DNA from: Anaeramoeba flamelloides
Taxonomy: Eukaryota; Metamonada; Anaeramoebidae
Direction: 5' to 3'
DNA: 64,000 nucleotides
NCBI GenBank assembly: GCA_027625915.1
Contig: JANTQA010000057.1
Coordinates: 1,426,001 to 1,490,000, forward strand
The position numbers and the translations under genes are program-made. Shown here piece by piece: positions 59,375 through 64,000 of the stretch (positions within the stretch are counted from its first letter, which is position 1; each line of letters begins with the position of its first letter). The notes under the pieces were generated by a model, which made no database searches, was not told the origin of the DNA, and was given only the letters and a program-made list of their open reading frames with translations.

Positions 59375-62300
59375 TTAATTATCATAATTTTTACATATCA
59401 TATCATAGAATTAGATTTTTATTTTTTTTTTTTTTTTTTTTATTTTTTTTATATATATTTTTTAATATTTTTTATTAAACAAAAAATTTGATTTATTATA
59501 AATTTATATTTATTTAATTTGTAAATTTATTTTTTGTATTTAATTTAAATTTCTTTTTAAATTATTAATTTTTGCGAATAAGAATAGATAATTATTATAA
59601 TTTTGAATTTTTCTTTTTATTTCGACTAATTTAAGAATATTTGTTTTTATTTTTATTTTTTTTGATTCATGTTTGTTCTTTTATTTTTACTCTTTTCAAT
59701 TTTTCTTTCGTCTTTAGTTTTTTCTTTTTCTTATTTTTTTAATTAATAAAAAATCGAACAATAAATAATATTTTGATAAAAATAATAAAACATATAGATA
59801 AAGATCAAATTTGAAATAATTATTTTTTTTCTCTTTTTAAAATTTTTTAATTAAGCTAATTTTATTTCTTCATTAAAGCAGAAAGATATGTATTATTTTA
59901 TTGTCTTTTCAAAGTTAATACCATTTTTTTTTATTACTATAAACCCCATTTCAAAAATAGTTACTAACCTGAAATAATAAATTGAAAAAAAAACAATTAT
60001 CCTTTAGTATTCAAATATAATTAATAACTAAATATGATCTTGTAATTCACCTATAAGACATTCTAAATATATAAAAACCTGATATTTTGAACATTTTAAA
60101 AAAAAATAAAGCCAAAAACTAAAAAAAAGATGAGTTAAAATGTTTGAAATGAGTATTAACAATTTTTTATTACTCAACTTTCACTGAAAAAAGTTAACAA
60201 CAAATATTTTTTACGAATAATTAAATCCATTTTAAATGGCATTACATTCGAAATTTTGTTCGTGATTATTTGTCTTTTCGAAGATATTTTTTTTTTCCAC
60301 AAGATCTTTTAGAAAAAAAAAAAACAAATTGAAAAAAAAGAAAAAAACAAGTATCAAAAAAAGAAAAAGAAAAAAAATTTCAAAGAAAAAGAATAAAAAA
60401 AGTAAAAAAAGAAATACAAAAGAAAAACAAAATTTTGAATCAGCAAAAAGAAAATTTGCAAAATTAGAAAAAATGATTCTTATCTAAAAAATTTGAAAAT
60501 ATTTTTTTGATAAGAATATTGGGATAAAACCATCAAAAAAGCTTCCATTAACATTATAAAGTGAGTTAAAATTTTTGAAATCAAGTTTAGTTTCATTTTT
60601 CGATTCATATTTAAAATTCAGATTTAGAATACTGTAAATTAAAAAAAAATAATCAAAATAATAAACTTGATTATAAAAAAAAATAGGGTCGTGTAAAAAC
60701 AATTGTATCATCTTTATAAAATAAATAGCACTAATCTATAGAAAATAAATTCCACTTTTTTTATTTCACATTTAAATATTTTTTTATTATTGGCATTTTA
60801 TTAAAATTTTAATCTTTAAAAAAACAAAATATTTTGAAGAAAAGACTTTTTGGATTATGAAATAAAAATATAAAATACAAGCTAAAGAAAAAAATTCTTG
60901 GTATTTTTCTACTTATAAAAGTTTTGAAGAATTTTATTTCTATTTTTGTTTTTTTATTAAAGATTATATGATCTAAATTAATCCGGAAAAAAATAAAATA
61001 ATTACATTTTTATAGTTTAAATTGGTTACTTTCAAAACATAAGAACTTAATGAGTAAGAAAAGATTTTTAATTTGATTAAAGGATATCTAAAATAATATA
61101 TTGGTAAAAAAATGATATACAAAAACTAATTTTATAATAAATACCTCATTTTTTTTATTTATTATTTATTTTATTTTTATTTTTAGAAAAAAAAACAAAA
61201 ATTTTGAGTGTATATAACTGAATATTTAAATAGTAATTTTTATTATAATAGATAATTTTAATATAAAAAAACATTTATTTTCAAAATTTGATTTTTAATA
61301 GGCCAATGATTTTGAAATGGAGTCTATATATTTGAAAGTAAATATGCATTTTCTTTTCTTGCATTCGAGGAGGTATTATTAAAAAATAAACGAATATTTG
61401 AAATATGTGTTAACTTGAGAAATTATACTATCCTAATTCCAGTGTCTAGGAATGTGAATAATTATTATCAATATTTAATTCTTTCTTTTCTTTTTTCTTT
61501 TTCTTTTTTCTTTTTGATTACTTGAATAATTTGAATAACAATTTATCAAAAGATAATATATTTCAAATAAAAATGAATACAAAAAAAAAATTTTATTTTC
61601 AACACTTAATTGATTTAGTATTAATTTTCAAGAATATAATCAAACAGGAAAGTTTCACGTGGAAGAGGCATGATACTCACTTCTAAGATTGGAGTAGAGA
61701 ATTATTTTTATTGATTAAATAATCCCATTTAATATTATTATTTATTTTTTTTTGAAAAAAAAAACATTCAGATACCAGAAAAAAAAGTATAAAAGTAATT
61801 GTTAATTATACAATACTTTATTATATCAGTTTTGTTTTATAAAAAGAGAATCATGTATTTGTTTTTATTTCTTACAGTTGAAAAAATAATGTCATTGTAA
61901 ATTTCAAATTATTTTTTTACAGTATTTAACATTAAAATGTATTTAAGGGACTAGTCTTCTATGACAACAAGGCAAAATTTTAAAATATGTTATTGGTGGT
62001 ATTCTCTAATTACAAATTTTGTTGATCCCAAGTGTCAGAAAATTCTGATCGACTAAGAAAGCCATAAAAGAAAATTAGTTTAGTGAGATCAATTTTTTTT
62101 TTCCATTTTTTATAAAAAAGAAAACTATTAAATTCTTTTTTTTTCTCACATTATATAAAGTTTTTTTGCCTTTTTTTATTACAATTTTGATCATTATTAT
62201 ACTTTAACATTTCTTTGTTACCAGTAATATTAATATGAAGATTTTTTTTCAATTTTGAGATAAAACTTTTGGTTAATCAAAAAATGATATATTCAACGGA

Positions 62301-64000
62301 TTAAAAAATAATTGTATTTTTTTTAAGAATAGTAGTTATAATAATCAAAGTTTTAAAGTCATGTAAAAATTTTAGCAAGAAATTTTGTTTTTGTATTAAG
62401 ACAAAATTCGATTTTTGAAAATAAAATTTTCTTGAAGATATTTGAGAATTAGTTAATTTTATCCTCAAAATTCAAAATCATTTTTTTTTTCTGCCAAAAA
62501 TGAATTGAATTGTTATAAGGATTCTTGTGAATAAGACCAAACAATTTGTTAAAAAAATTTTGGAAAATTAAAAATTTTTTTGCAATTTTTTTTCATTTTT
62601 TGAAAATCAGAAAACAACTTTTTTAAAACCTTAAAGAAAAAAATTTTTTTGCTTAATAGATCCCAATTTAATTGATAAACTGAGGTTATTCTTCTACCAA
62701 ACATTCTTTTATTGAATCACCTAAACCACCAATAGTTTTGTTGGCTAAGATTTGAATTGGAATATTAATCAAAGAAAAAATTACCAAATAAAAAATTTGC
62801 TTTCGAAATCAATACTTTCCAACATAAAACGAAAATTTTTTTTTTCCCAGTTTCAAGAATTAACTTAATTCTTAAACAAAATAATAGGTTACTTTTTTTG
62901 GTTTTATATTGGAAACAGGTAAATTTAGAATTTCAAAAAAGAGACTCAAATCAATAAATTGTTTAAATGAGACTAACTCATCCTTTCATAAGTCTAAATA
63001 AAAATTATAAAAACAAAAAATTTCAAGTTCTTGACAAGATTTCATTTTATTTTCAAAAATGACTACTCCCTTAATATATCAAATATTGAATAATCAAGTT
63101 TTTTTGATTTTTTTTTCAAAAATTTTTATTCTCTGAAAATGAATATGATCGATCAATAATTATAAAATAATAATAATATTCAAATAAAAATAGTTTCAAA
63201 ATGTACAGTTTCAAATACTCTTAATCATTTACATTTCAATCACCGGTGGAATTTTTCATTATATTTTGTGTTTTTATTTAAGTTAATAGAAAGTTGTTAT
63301 ATAATTTGTTCTAAACGAAAAAAATAACTTCAGAAGAAAAAACAAAAGTTTTATTATCGAAGATGTGGAAATTATATCACTTATAGACTACAACTTCAAT
63401 TCCATTTGTGAGAATTTAAGTTTAAAATTATAGATTTGGGTATTATTTTCTTAAAAAATACCCAATTTTCTTTCAGGTTTTTAAAAAAAAAAATCGAAGA
63501 AAGAATAAAAGAAAAAAATAATAAAAAAAAAAAAAGGAGTTTTCTAAGAGACAATTGTTAAAAAAAAAAAAAAAAAAAAAAAAATCCTATATTTTAATTA
63601 AGTACATCCAAAATAATAGTCACCATACAAGTGGTTAATATTGTTTAGTCTGATAATTGTTTATCAATGTTCTTTTGGGAAGTTGCTTCAGTTAACACAT
63701 TTTATCTTCTTTTTGCTCTTGTTTTTTTTTTTAAATAACTCGATATTATTTACTTTAGATTTTTCTTTTTTTTATTTTCAACTTAGCCATACTATAATGT
63801 TTCAATATCTCTTTATTAACAAGTAACCACTTGATCTTTTTTCATTTGTAACTCTTCTCAGGTTTGGAAAATTCAGCCCGGAGAAAAATGGAAAAAAAAA
63901 ATAAAATAATATAATTTTTTATTGTAGGAAAATATTTTTTTTTGATAAAGTTAAAGAATTAAAGAATATCACAAAAGTAATTAAAATTTTTAGAAAATCT
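59375..64000. other. Intergenic AT-rich sequence to the window end
   Basis: No supported gene in 4.6 kb. It begins with a T17 tract about 45 bases after the exportin stop codon and holds an R1 copy. A short GC-richer phrase (GTTTCACGTGGAAGAGGCATG, about 61650) and the last open frame (63641-63826) match nothing I recognise. Confidence 0.55.
61950..63060 (+). repeat. R1 repeat, copy B
   Basis: Collinear with 17820-18960 over about 1.1 kb: TATTGGTGGTATTCTCTA, ATCGACTAAGAAAGCCATAAAAG, GGATTCTTGTGAATAAGACC, AATACTTTCCAACA, GGTTACTTTTTTTGGTTTTA and GACAAGATTTCATTTTATTT occur in the same order. Confidence 0.72.

Noticed and set aside
63641-63826. Short frame near the right edge as the first exon of a next gene
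   Set aside because: Composition is low-complexity Phe/Leu, with no signal-peptide cleavage logic or donor that I can support.
1-64000. CRISPR arrays, rRNA genes, bacterial operons, retroelement proteins
   Set aside because: No regularly spaced repeats, rRNA signatures, or reverse transcriptase, integrase or capsid motifs seen; genes are spliced and widely spaced.

Overview
The window is a strongly AT-rich stretch of a eukaryotic nuclear genome, most likely from a free-living amoeboid or flagellate protist. The evidence is long A and T homopolymers, GT-AG spliceosomal introns from about 46 nt to 2.2 kb, Asn-rich insertions in proteins, and genes set far apart among decayed repeats. Dispersed non-coding repeats and low gene density suggest a repeat-rich lineage such as Anaeramoeba more than the compact Dictyostelium or Entamoeba genomes, but that placement is inference. 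I found no rRNA, no convincing tRNA, no CRISPR array and no recognisable retroelement coding sequence.

Nine genes can be supported, seven of them by splice junctions that keep the reading frame and rebuild family-typical proteins. From left to right: a secreted or surface protein with bacterial-type beta-propeller-like repeats and a dystroglycan-type cadherin-like domain (4150-8167, +); a choline-transporter-like SLC44/CTL protein (13432-17346, +); a small basic protein of unknown function (21534-22245, +); ribosomal protein uS15/RPS13 (28062-28739, -); a divergent type B histone acetyltransferase HAT1 homologue (30434-32815, +); a membrane-anchored armadillo-like protein (37070-38236, +); an eIF4E-binding protein 4E-BP (44104-44806, -); ribosomal protein uL5/RPL11 (49391-50173, +); and an exportin-5 homologue (55424-59374, +). 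Several serve protein synthesis and its control (two ribosomal proteins, the 4E-BP and the RNA/60S exporter), but their spacing gives no sign of operon-like linkage.

The space between genes is largely old repeats. I could define a palindromic TA-flanked MITE family of about 200 bp (M1, six copies); a family of about 490 bp with long inverted ends (M2); a second terminal-inverted-repeat family of about 490 bp (M3), one copy of which has swallowed an M2 copy; a Tc1/mariner-like element of about 710 bp with a remnant helix-turn-helix reading frame (R5, one copy inside an intron); and longer dispersed repeats (R1, R2, R3, B and a GC-richer segment F3). Many remaining kilobases show only low-complexity AT sequence.

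The observations most worth a second look are: the HAT1 homologue, which keeps the catalytic glutamate position but has lost the glycine-rich acetyl-CoA loop; the 4E-BP, whose eIF4E-binding motif, two proline-directed phosphosites and C-terminal TOS-like motif are spaced as in human 4E-BP1; the almost identical 171-bp inverted repeats placed symmetrically upstream of the divergent RPS13 and HAT1 genes; and the cluster of four palindromes inside a 2.2-kb intron.
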